A DNA stretch of 45,331 nt, taken from assembly GCA_021800035.1 (NCBI GenBank), contig JAJYZJ010000010.1, positions 1 through 45,331 of the forward strand. Direction: 5' to 3'. The DNA is from an archaeon. GTDB lineage: Archaea; Thermoproteota; Thermoprotei_A; Marsarchaeales; Marsarchaeaceae. Below the pieces are notes generated by a model. The model did no database searches and was not told the origin of the DNA. It saw nothing but the letters and a program-made list of their open reading frames with translations. Of the stretch, positions 33,100 through 40,363 are shown piece after piece (position 1 is the first letter of the stretch; each line of letters opens with the position of its first letter). Made by a program: the position numbers and the translations under genes.

Positions 33100-33426
33100 A
33101 TGGTTGAGTTCACCGCCGTCGTAAGCTACCGGGACGGCAAGTCCGAATCTGTAAAGGTAGGTGCTCAGGAATCTTCCCGATTGCTTGGCCTAAGAATAGG
33201 CGATACGCTTGACGGCGCTGTAATAGGTAAGAAGGATTTCTCTATGACAATTGTTGGCGGGAGCGACTCGGCCGGATTCCCAATGCGCCGCCATATTCAA
33301 GGTGGTGGACTGGTTCGAATTTTATTCAGAGATAGAAAGGGGATAAATCACAAGGTTCTGAGAAGAGGTTCCGTGATTACCGAATCGATCGCTCAGGTAA
33401 ACTTGGTCGCGAAGAAGAAGGAATAG
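33100..33426 (+). CDS. rps6e: Ribosomal protein S6e (eS6)
   Basis: An archaeal/eukaryotic 30S protein. The 108-residue form shows the archaeal S6e pattern: GLRIGDTLDG, then the motif GGSDSAGFPMRRHIQGGG and RRGSVITESIAQVNL. ATG start. aIF2-gamma begins 4 nt after the stop, the conserved archaeal pairing. Confidence 0.95.
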   Translation: MVEFTAVVSYRDGKSESVKVGAQESSRLLGLRIGDTLDGAVIGKKDFSMTIVGGSDSAGFPMRRHIQGGGLVRILFRDRKGINHKVLRRGSVITESIAQVNLVAKKKE

Positions 33427-33430
33427 AGCA

Positions 33431-34657
33431 TTGGCTAGTACTAGCGCCTCTCAGAAGCCTACTCTCAATATCGGTGTAGTTGGCCATGTTGACCATGGCA
33501 AGTCTACTCTGGTAAAGGCCCTGACGGGAGTTTGGACTGCGAGACATAGTGAAGAGATAAAGAGGGGGATGACGATCAAACTTGGATTCGCAAACGCAGC
33601 ATTCTATCACTGTCCCAAGTGCGGCACCTATTCATCGTCCGACATATGCCCGAAGTGTGGTTCCAATACAGAGTTCGTTCGTTCAGTCTCGTTCGTTGAT
33701 TCCCCGGGGCACGAGGTCCTCATGGCTAGGATGCTTAGCGGAGCTGCGGTAATGGACGGTGCAATGCTGGTGATTGCCGCAAACGAGCCCTGCCCTCAGC
33801 CACAGACAAGGGAACACTTTGCTGCCTTGGACATCATAGGGGTGCGAAATCTTGTGATTGTTCAGAACAAAGTGGATGTAGTTAGTATGGAGCGTGCGAA
33901 GCAGAGCTTCGGGGAAATCAAAGAGATGGTCAAAGGAACTTGGGCTGAAAAGTCACCGATAATTCCTGTTTCAGCCCTGAGAGGTGCCAATCTCTCTGAG
34001 CTTATCGAAACTCTACTCAGCAATATACCTCCCCCGAATCGCGATCAAAACTCCCCTCTTAAGATGTATGTTATACGCTCGTTCGACATCAACCGGCCCG
34101 GAACGGCGGCAGTAAATTTCAAAGGCGGAGTAGTAGGAGGTACTATAGTCAGCGGCTCGCTCAAGGTTGGTGACGAAATAGATATTCTCCCCGGTTATAA
34201 AGAAGAAAGAAATTCAAACTATATTCCCCTCTCTGCTACTGTCGAGGGACTGAAGACTGAGGAGCTCGAACTAACAGTTGCAACGCCGGGCGGACTTATA
34301 GGCGTTCAGACTGACCTCGACCCGAGTGTAACCAAGGCGGATTCTTTGGTTGGGAGCTTGGCAGGAACTCCAGGCACACTGCCGAAGCCCACGTCGGATA
34401 TTGTTGTCGAGGCCCACGTATTCCAGCGTGTAATTGGAACGAAGGAAATGGCTACTCTAGAGCCCATCAGGGTGGGTGAGCAGATTGTGGTTGCCATAGG
34501 GCCCACTATAACTAGCGGCGTCGTGAGAACGTTCAGAAAGAATTACATGGAGCTTAGATTAAATCGTCCGGTGGTCACGGACGAGAAAGGAAGGATTGCA
34601 TTTGCAAGAAAAGTTCAGGATAAATGGCGTCTTACTGGATACGGCACTCTGAAATGA
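33431..34657 (+). CDS. eif2g: Translation initiation factor aIF2, gamma subunit
   Basis: The GTPase subunit of the aIF2 heterotrimer, which carries Met-tRNAi to the 30S subunit. GTPase motifs: GHVDHGKS near residue 18, SVSFVDSPGHEVLM (G3), VQNKVDVV (G4) and SALRGAN (G5). The zinc knuckle CPKCGTYSSSDICPKCG (about residues 59-75) is complete. It is 408 residues, the normal size. TTG start. It ends in an ATGA overlap with the PIN protein gene. Confidence 0.97.
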   Translation: MASTSASQKPTLNIGVVGHVDHGKSTLVKALTGVWTARHSEEIKRGMTIKLGFANAAFYHCPKCGTYSSSDICPKCGSNTEFVRSVSFVDSPGHEVLMARMLSGAAVMDGAMLVIAANEPCPQPQTREHFAALDIIGVRNLVIVQNKVDVVSMERAKQSFGEIKEMVKGTWAEKSPIIPVSALRGANLSELIETLLSNIPPPNRDQNSPLKMYVIRSFDINRPGTAAVNFKGGVVGGTIVSGSLKVGDEIDILPGYKEERNSNYIPLSATVEGLKTEELELTVATPGGLIGVQTDLDPSVTKADSLVGSLAGTPGTLPKPTSDIVVEAHVFQRVIGTKEMATLEPIRVGEQIVVAIGPTITSGVVRTFRKNYMELRLNRPVVTDEKGRIAFARKVQDKWRLTGYGTLK

Positions 34658-35079
34658 TAAGGGAACTAGTGGTTCTGGACAGCAGTGCAATAATTCATTC
34701 GCAACGGAGAAAGATTGACATTGCCTCATGGATGGATAGAGAGCTGGAGGCTCCGTTTCAACTCTGCACCACTAGAGCGGTAATACGGGAGCTCGGAACT
34801 CTTTCACTAGCTGGAAGCGCCGACCTGCGTTTAAGAGCGCAGCTCGCGCTGCGTTTCCTTTCAGGTTTGCCAGTGATAGAAACCACGCAACAGGCTGCCG
34901 ATGACTCCATTGTAGAGATTGCGATCGGGAGTGAGTGGACCACCGTATTTACTGACGATGCTCTGCTCAAGCGCAGGCTGCTCAGTATGGGGGTGCGAGT
35001 CGCTACCATTACGAGGAACAACCGGATAGTAGTGGCGAGACCCAGAGCGCATATCGCTCTCTCAGGTAAATTGCCTTAG
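34654..35079 (+). CDS. PIN domain protein (Fcf1/Utp24-like), probable ribonuclease
   Basis: 141 residues from ATG 34654 (ATGA overlap with aIF2-gamma). PIN-domain acidic residues are visible: LVVLDSSAII at the N-terminus, RAVIRELGTL in the middle, and VFTDDALLKRRLLSMGVRV near the end. Archaeal PIN proteins at this place between aIF2-gamma and RpoE1 resemble eukaryotic Fcf1/Utp24, which acts in small-subunit rRNA processing. The role here is inferred. Confidence 0.8.
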   Translation: MIRELVVLDSSAIIHSQRRKIDIASWMDRELEAPFQLCTTRAVIRELGTLSLAGSADLRLRAQLALRFLSGLPVIETTQQAADDSIVEIAIGSEWTTVFTDDALLKRRLLSMGVRVATITRNNRIVVARPRAHIALSGKLP

Positions 35080-35251
35080 AACGGAAAAGGAGCTTTTCAT
35101 AGACCCAGCATCTTAAGACGAGCTTTAGAGGACCTGTTGTGGCTCGATGTTGGCAGGGTCAACGCTCTGCAAGCGTTGCTCGTAAAGTGCAAAGATGGAT
35201 ATATTGGTTTGGAGATTTAATATACGAAGCCCCTGCGGTTCGTCACAACAT

Positions 35252-35261
35252 CCTTATATTG
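35252..35261 (+). promoter_or_regulatory. Probable promoter of rpoE1
   Basis: CCTTATATTG lies about 24-33 nt upstream of the rpoE1 ATG; an A/T stretch (GTTTTTAAAAAGG) follows closer to the start. The remaining ~170 nt between the PIN gene and this element show no recognisable gene. Confidence 0.5.
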
Positions 35262-35284
35262 CGTTTTTAAAAAGGTTCCACTGT

Positions 35285-35857
35285 ATGTTTTATTCTACGA
35301 GGATAGAAGAGTCGGTCCGCGTAGACCCTCTGAAGCTTAAATCTCCACTGAAGGAGGCCATTTTGGAAACCCTTAGGGAGAAATACGCCGGGCTGTATGA
35401 TAAAGAGTTAGGTTACGTAGTCACGATTGTAAATACCGTGGAGATTGATGAAGAAGGCTACCTCATTCCTGGAGACGGTGGTGTTAAGGTGAGAGTAGTG
35501 GCCGACGTGTTGTCATTTATTCCTTATCCAGGGGACCTGGTCGAAGGAATCGTGGATGAAATAACAGAATCAGGCGCGAGGGTCAGAGTTGGGCCCATGA
35601 GTGGCATACTCCATATCTCGCAGGTTTTTGAAGGAGACTACGCAGTTTATGACCCCAAGCGAGGTGCGCTCATAGGTCGCAATACCCAGCGCAACCTCCA
35701 GATCAACGACCTTGTAAGAGTACGAATTACGAGTATTAGCACGAAGTCTGAAGCAAAGGAGACCCGCCTGATGCTGACCTGCAGGCAGCCTGGCTTGGGC
35801 AAACCTGAATGGCAAAAGCAAACCCAGTCACAGCTTCAGGCCAAGGCTCAAAAGTAG
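35285..35857 (+). CDS. rpoE1: RNA polymerase subunit E' (Rpb7-like)
   Basis: Forms the polymerase stalk with RpoF. ATG 35285 starts at MFYSTRIEESVRVDPLKL, the conserved N-terminus; the longer reading upstream is not supported. 190 residues. The N-terminal RNP-like domain (YVVTIVNTVEIDEEGYLIPGDG) is followed by an S1 domain (GDLVEGIVDEITESGARVRVG, then MSGILHISQ). spt4 follows after 21 nt. Confidence 0.95.
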   Translation: MFYSTRIEESVRVDPLKLKSPLKEAILETLREKYAGLYDKELGYVVTIVNTVEIDEEGYLIPGDGGVKVRVVADVLSFIPYPGDLVEGIVDEITESGARVRVGPMSGILHISQVFEGDYAVYDPKRGALIGRNTQRNLQINDLVRVRITSISTKSEAKETRLMLTCRQPGLGKPEWQKQTQSQLQAKAQK

Positions 35858-35878
35858 CGCGTGGGTTAGTGGATTAAG

Positions 35879-36091
35879 TTGCCTTCCCGTAAGAAAGCCA
35901 CGGGGCTCAAAGCCTGCAGGGATTGCAAGTTCCTGAATAAGCAGAGCGCTACTGAGTGTGAGAATTGTGGGTCAAAGAGATTTGCTGAGGTATGGGACGG
36001 TCTCATAATACTCTATAACGTTGAGTCCTCACAGGTGGCTCAGTCCCTGAGCATTAAGAAGCCGGGCAGATATGCCCTCAAGCTTTACTAG
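35879..36091 (+). CDS. spt4: RNA polymerase subunit E'' / elongation factor Spt4
   Basis: A 70-residue zinc protein that pairs with Spt5 to promote elongation. Zinc ligands: ACRDCKFL near residue 12 and CENCGSKRF near residue 28, then WDGLIILYNVESSQVAQSL and KKPGRYAL, typical of archaeal Spt4. TTG start. Confidence 0.94.
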   Translation: MPSRKKATGLKACRDCKFLNKQSATECENCGSKRFAEVWDGLIILYNVESSQVAQSLSIKKPGRYALKLY

Positions 36092-36092
36092 T

Positions 36093-36662
36093 ATGGCTTG
36101 GATTGTACCGCATTATCTTCGGGGTGCGCTTTCAAAACCACTTGGTCCGGTACTAGACACTGAATCTTATCTCAGCGCTGCTGGAAAATGCGTTCAAAGA
36201 GGGAATTACTTTATCACGGTTGGTGACGTGGTCTCGAGATTTGCGTTAGAGCGGGGGCTGCGCCCTAAACTCGCAATCATAGACGGAAAAACAAAACGAA
36301 ATGTAAAGTTTGCAATTGAGAACCTTATTCGCGAGGCAGACATGCCGGTCCTTGAAACAAGTAACCCTGCAGGCTCAATAACATTTCAGGCTTTTTGTGA
36401 TGTTCGCAGAAGTCTTGAATCCCTCGACAATGGCGTTCTTTTCGTCGACGGCGAGGAAGATTTGCTTGCTCTGCCAGCGGTGGTTCTGTCGCCGTATGGC
36501 ACATGGGTGTTTTATGGCCAGCCGAACGAGGGCGTAGTTGCGGTTAAAGTTGATAAACCTAAAAAGGAGCTTGCTGCTCAACTCTTCAGCAAGTTAGAGG
36601 TAAGAGCGCTTGAGCACACCAGACGCACTAGTGACCGACGTAAGAAACTTACTCGTAGCTAG
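36093..36662 (+). CDS. GTP-dependent dephospho-CoA kinase (DUF359 family)
   Basis: Catalyses the last step of archaeal CoA synthesis. Family motifs: ITVGDVVSRFALERGLRPKL, AIIDGKTKR, ETSNPAGSIT and VDGEEDLLALPAVVLSPYG followed by VFYGQPNEGVVAVKVD. I favour ATG 36093, two bases after the spt4 stop (189 residues), over ATG 36072 inside spt4. The gene lies between spt4 and S24e, the known context. It overlaps S24e by 53 nt. Confidence 0.92.
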   Translation: MAWIVPHYLRGALSKPLGPVLDTESYLSAAGKCVQRGNYFITVGDVVSRFALERGLRPKLAIIDGKTKRNVKFAIENLIREADMPVLETSNPAGSITFQAFCDVRRSLESLDNGVLFVDGEEDLLALPAVVLSPYGTWVFYGQPNEGVVAVKVDKPKKELAAQLFSKLEVRALEHTRRTSDRRKKLTRS

Positions 36663-36996
36663 AAGAGAGGTTATGTTCAGGATGAAGATTTCTTCTCATG
36701 ACGCTACGCCCTCTCGTGTTCAGATGCGGGAGCATGTCGCGAACGCTCTTGGAGTCAAGAAAGATCAGGTCATCGTAAAGAACATCCTGCAGAAATATGG
36801 TTCTTCTGAGCTGACTATATTAGCGAATGTTTATGATACTCCTGAAAAAGTGCCGATATTTGAACGAAGCTACATGATTGTCCGGCAGTCTCCGCGGGAA
36901 AAAGGGGAAAAGAAGGATTCGGCATCCCCACCTTCTGGCTCTCCGCCTGCGTCAACTGAGCCCAAAACTGCTTCGAAGGGCGCTGAAAAGCAATGA
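36610..36996 (+). CDS. rps24e: Ribosomal protein S24e (eS24)
   Basis: An archaeal/eukaryotic 30S protein. Core motifs are NLLVARREVMFRM, ATPSRVQMREHVANALGV and VIVKNILQKYGSSEL. After about residue 95 a Lys/Ser/Pro-rich tail follows, giving 128 residues. TTG start within the end of the upstream kinase gene. S27ae follows. Confidence 0.92.
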   Translation: MSTPDALVTDVRNLLVARREVMFRMKISSHDATPSRVQMREHVANALGVKKDQVIVKNILQKYGSSELTILANVYDTPEKVPIFERSYMIVRQSPREKGEKKDSASPPSGSPPASTEPKTASKGAEKQ

Positions 36997-37027
36997 GTCC
37001 CATTGCCTTGTGGAAGGTAACCTGACC

Positions 37028-37198
37028 TTGTCTGAAGCGCACAAGCTCTATAGCTATGACTACGAAAAGCTCACGATAAAAGCACTGAATAAGAAATGTC
37101 CTCGCTGCGGCTCGAATATGGCCCATCACAAAGTAGGCGGGGAAAGATGGGCCTGCGGGCAATGCGGTCTTACCGAGTATCCAAGAGCCACAAAGTGA
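37028..37198 (+). CDS. rps27ae: Ribosomal protein S27ae (eS31)
   Basis: A 56-residue zinc-binding 30S protein, the archaeal relative of the ubiquitin-fused eukaryotic S27a without ubiquitin. It has KKCPRCGSNMAHHKVGGERW and CGQCGLTEY (two CxxC pairs). The start is probably TTG 37028, with GGAAGG 9-10 nt upstream; GTG 37010 is an alternative. Kae1 starts 4 nt after the stop. Confidence 0.92.
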   Translation: MSEAHKLYSYDYEKLTIKALNKKCPRCGSNMAHHKVGGERWACGQCGLTEYPRATK

Positions 37199-37202
37199 TC
37201 GA

Positions 37203-38201
37203 ATGGAAAGGGTAGTACTAGGTATCGAAAGTACTGCCCACACTTACGGTGTTGGGATCTGTACACTTGATGGACAAATCCTCTTCAACGAAAAATCGTC
37301 ACTGACCACTGAGCAAGGGGGAATCCACCCAAGAGAAGCAGCGAGGCACCATGCCAGCTACGCTCCGGATATATTGCATAAAGCTAGAAAATTCATAACG
37401 GACAGTGGTTATGAGTTTGCGGGCGTTTCGGTGGCTCTCGGTCCAGGACTCGGTCCGTGCCTTAGGGTCGGTGCAGTTTCAGCTAGGGCGCTTTCACTCA
37501 GTGAGAGGATTCCGCTGATCCCAGTAAACCATTCTATCGGCCACCTTGAGGTCGCAAGAAAATTCTCGAAGACGCCTGACCCCGTCTTTCTCTTTGTTTC
37601 TGGAGGAAATACTGCGGTAGTTATGCATTCGGGTGATCGCTACCACGTCTTGGGAGAGACTCACGACATGGCCATAGGGAATATGCTAGACGTCCTAGCA
37701 AGGGAGATGGGTTTCGGGTTCCCGGGCTCCCCTCGTCTGCTAGGGCTCGCAGAGCGAGGAGGTAGGCTGCTGGACTTGCCCTACTCAGTCAATGGTCAGG
37801 ATGTGAGCTTTACAGGGATGCTTACTGCTGCAAAACGTCTCCTCAGACAGGGAGCCGATCCAGTTGACGTGGCTTATAGCGTCACAGAGACCGCTTTCTC
37901 GATGCTGACAGAAGTGGTGGAGCGGGCGGTTGCGCTCAGTGGTAGGAAAGAGGTGTCACTCACTGGTGGAGTGGCAAGGGCATCGAACCTTGCGGATAAA
38001 CTTGGGAATATGTGTAACGAAAGGGGCATTGAGTTCACAGTGGTTCCAGCCGAGTACGCTGGCGATAATGGGGCAATGATTTCCTTGGTCGGCTCGCTCC
38101 TCTTCGGCTGCGGGAGAAGCGTGAAAGTGGAGAGCAGCCTTGTCAAGCCGAGATGGCGGATTGAGGATGTTGAAGTGCCATGGATAAAATCCTCGGTCTA
38201 A
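37203..38201 (+). CDS. kae1: KEOPS subunit Kae1 (tRNA t6A synthesis)
   Basis: Transfers threonylcarbamoyl to A37 of ANN-decoding tRNAs. The 332-residue ASKHA-fold protein has VLGIESTAHTYGVGI, the metal-binding AARHHASYAP (HxxxH class, near residue 45), VALGPGLGPCLRVG, VNHSIGHLEVA, FVSGGNTAV and TGGVARASNLADKL. It is separate from Bud32 here, with a 22-nt overlap, whereas many Euryarchaeota have a Kae1-Bud32 fusion. Confidence 0.96.
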   Translation: MERVVLGIESTAHTYGVGICTLDGQILFNEKSSLTTEQGGIHPREAARHHASYAPDILHKARKFITDSGYEFAGVSVALGPGLGPCLRVGAVSARALSLSERIPLIPVNHSIGHLEVARKFSKTPDPVFLFVSGGNTAVVMHSGDRYHVLGETHDMAIGNMLDVLAREMGFGFPGSPRLLGLAERGGRLLDLPYSVNGQDVSFTGMLTAAKRLLRQGADPVDVAYSVTETAFSMLTEVVERAVALSGRKEVSLTGGVARASNLADKLGNMCNERGIEFTVVPAEYAGDNGAMISLVGSLLFGCGRSVKVESSLVKPRWRIEDVEVPWIKSSV

Positions 38202-38869
38202 GGGCCATTTGCCGTCTCTTTCTAGGTGCGGAGGCTGCTGTTTATCTTGTTGATTTTTTTGGTGGAAAGGCGGTGATGAAGCTCCGTCTTGCAAAGACTT
38301 ACAGAGTGCCTGAGCTCGACCATAAAATCAGGTCGCTCCGAACAGTTAATGAGGCGAGGGCGATGTGGCGAGCGACGCAATCGGGGGTTAAGGTCCCGGC
38401 ACTGCTGGCTGTCAGCCGAAAGGGCGCGGCGATACTGATGGCTTACGTCGATGGAGTAAAACTTTCAAATGTTACCGGTGATGTGGCGGAGCAAACATCG
38501 CAGTTGGTTGGAGAGTCGATCGCGAAGCTCCACCTTGGGGGAGCCGTTCACGGTGACTCTGTGCCGACGAACATGATTCTTTCTGGCCGCGAACTTTTCT
38601 TGATTGATTTCGGTCTCTCGGAATCGGGTTATTCGGTCGAGCAGCGTGCGGTTGACGTCAATCTATTTCTGAGGTTCGCGAAGCTAGCTTGGGAGACTTC
38701 ATACAGCAAAATTGAAGCCGGCTTTCGGGATGCTTACCTTGGCGAAATGGGCAATACGGATGGCTCGCGAGTTATGCAGCGAGTAAGCGAAATAAGGCTA
38801 AGAGGGAGATATGTTCCGGAGAGAAAGTTGCATGACAATAACACTGAAGTTACTTACGTCGAATCGTGA
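38180..38869 (+). CDS. bud32: KEOPS subunit Bud32 (small atypical kinase/ATPase)
   Basis: Partner of Kae1. The 229-residue protein has the P-loop-like LGAEAAVYLVDF, the Lys of AVMKLRLAKTYRVPELD, EARAMWRA, catalytic VHGDSVPTNMIL (HGD...N) and metal-binding LIDFGLS. ATG start inside kae1; the 38-nt overlap with the following pyrophosphatase gene shows a tight operon. Confidence 0.94.
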   Translation: MDKILGLRAICRLFLGAEAAVYLVDFFGGKAVMKLRLAKTYRVPELDHKIRSLRTVNEARAMWRATQSGVKVPALLAVSRKGAAILMAYVDGVKLSNVTGDVAEQTSQLVGESIAKLHLGGAVHGDSVPTNMILSGRELFLIDFGLSESGYSVEQRAVDVNLFLRFAKLAWETSYSKIEAGFRDAYLGEMGNTDGSRVMQRVSEIRLRGRYVPERKLHDNNTEVTYVES

Positions 38870-39398
38870 CAAAGTCACCGAAGCTAATATCGCGCTGAGA
38901 GGCTCGGGCGTACGGGTCACTGCTTCTGTGTGCGCAGGAAAGCTCGAGCTGCAATCCGACACTCTCGAGGAAGTCGCAAGCTATGCGGCAGTGCAGGGTT
39001 ATGCATGGTTGCATGAGGCCGTGCTAGCAGAAGACTCAGGATTTTTTGTGAGCTCGCTCAAGGGATTCCCAGGGGTATACTCCAGGTACGTATTTGACAC
39101 ATTGGGCGTTAACGGGCTGTTGAAGCTGGTCGGGGATTCGGTAGACAGAAAGGCCGAATTTAGGTCATGTGTAGCTTATTACGATGGAAGAGTGCTGAGG
39201 ACCTTCTCCGCTTCTGTGCAGGGAGTCATTCTAACCCGGCCATCCGGCTCCAGTGGGTTTGGCTTCGATCCTATCTTTGCTCCTTCAGCCTCGCGAAAGA
39301 TTAGTTTTGCAGACATGACAACCGCTGAGAAGACGAGGATTTCGCATAGAGGCGAGGCCTTCAGAAGGTTGGGTGAGTGGGCAAGGGCCAATCTCTGA
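38832..39398 (+). CDS. XTP/dITP pyrophosphatase (RdgB/HAM1 family)
   Basis: Removes non-canonical purine nucleotides. ATG 38832 (the frame upstream lies inside bud32) gives 188 residues. Family motifs: LLTSNRDKVTEANIAL at the N-terminus, AEDSGFFVSSLKGFPGVYS, SGFGFDPIFAP and AEKTRISHRGEAFRRL (conserved SHR). Its neighbourhood with Kae1-Bud32 and S15 is common in archaea. Confidence 0.94.
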   Translation: MTITLKLLTSNRDKVTEANIALRGSGVRVTASVCAGKLELQSDTLEEVASYAAVQGYAWLHEAVLAEDSGFFVSSLKGFPGVYSRYVFDTLGVNGLLKLVGDSVDRKAEFRSCVAYYDGRVLRTFSASVQGVILTRPSGSSGFGFDPIFAPSASRKISFADMTTAEKTRISHRGEAFRRLGEWARANL

Positions 39399-39508
39399 CC
39401 GTTGGCCCGAATACGCCTCAATAAATGACAGCAGAATGGGCTGCAACCTCCATTGTTCTTTTCGGGACAAATAAAATGAATGCGTTTGCAATAGAGGAAA
39501 TTTGCTGC

Positions 39509-39520
39509 ACTTAAATAGCC
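39509..39520 (+). promoter_or_regulatory. Probable promoter of S15
   Basis: ACTTAAATAGCC lies 35-46 nt upstream of the S15 ATG in the 156-nt gap after the pyrophosphatase gene. Confidence 0.45.
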
Positions 39521-39554
39521 GAGGAAGCAAACTCGACAGGCTCGTGAAGGTAAT

Positions 39555-39998
39555 ATGAGGAAAGGTGCACAGAAAGGAAAGTCGCACTCTAAGCGACCAG
39601 TAAACCCCTCCGTCCCGCAGTGGGTGAAGCTTACACCTGACGAAGTTGAAAACATAATAACTGGCCTCGCCAAAAAGGGGCTTTCAAAACCGATGATTGG
39701 GCAGACTCTGCGCGACGAGTATGGGGTGCCGCTATCTAGGTCTCTCTTGGGAAAGACAGTCTCCCAAGTGATGACCGAAAGGGGAATAGAGCGGCGCGTT
39801 CCGGATGATTTACAGGCGCTTATTGACCACTCCAATCAAACCGCGAAACACTTAGAACAGCATCCTGCTGACCGTGCCTCATTGCGCGGTCTTGAAATAA
39901 CAGAGTCCAAGATTCACAGATTGAGTAAATATTATAGAAGAGTTGGAGTGCTTCCCAAAGACTGGAAGTACGCCCCTAAGGCTGCGACCTTCTCATAG
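39555..39998 (+). CDS. rps15: Ribosomal protein S15 (uS15)
   Basis: A central-domain 30S protein. The 147-residue archaeal form with its N-terminal extension reads MRKGAQKGKSHSKRP at the start, then the core GLSKPMIGQTLRDEYGVP, LRGLEITESKIHRLSKYYRR and the final VLPKDWKY. ATG start. Confidence 0.95.
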   Translation: MRKGAQKGKSHSKRPVNPSVPQWVKLTPDEVENIITGLAKKGLSKPMIGQTLRDEYGVPLSRSLLGKTVSQVMTERGIERRVPDDLQALIDHSNQTAKHLEQHPADRASLRGLEITESKIHRLSKYYRRVGVLPKDWKYAPKAATFS

Positions 39999-40363
39999 AA
40001 TTCCTGATTTTCAGAATCCTTCCCTTGTTATCTTCACCATCTCTGGGCGGGCAGTCTGGGCAGCGCCGGGTAAACTAACCTGAAGGACTCCGAGTAGACA
40101 TTCCAGTCTGGGCCCAAATATACCATAATAGCCAGTCAAACGTTTGGCTGTTCTACAAGGTGGCGCTCGAGGTGGATTCAGTGTGTGAGAAATTCGGTTT
40201 CTGAAGTGGGGACGGTGTTACGATTTGTGCGTATGCCAGGGCTTCGTCAAATCTAGGCGCGGGCACCCGACGTCCAGACCACTTTGCACGATCCCGTTGG
40301 GTCCCCCCCAAGAGCGTCTCCCTGCAAACGTTTTTTGCTGACCTGCCCGCAAACAACCGGGCA
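39999..40363 (+). other. Intergenic region between S15 and the RecJ-like gene
   Basis: 365 nt with no ORF I would support on either strand; reverse-strand frames here are shadows. AAATATACCATAAT (about 40117) may be a promoter. A small hairpin, AGCCA/TGGCT, occurs near 40131-40150. In most archaea these two genes are much closer. Confidence 0.35.

Noticed and set aside
35195-35284. Upstream extension of rpoE1 by 30 codons
   Set aside because: It crosses the TATA element and the conserved protein begins at ATG 35285.
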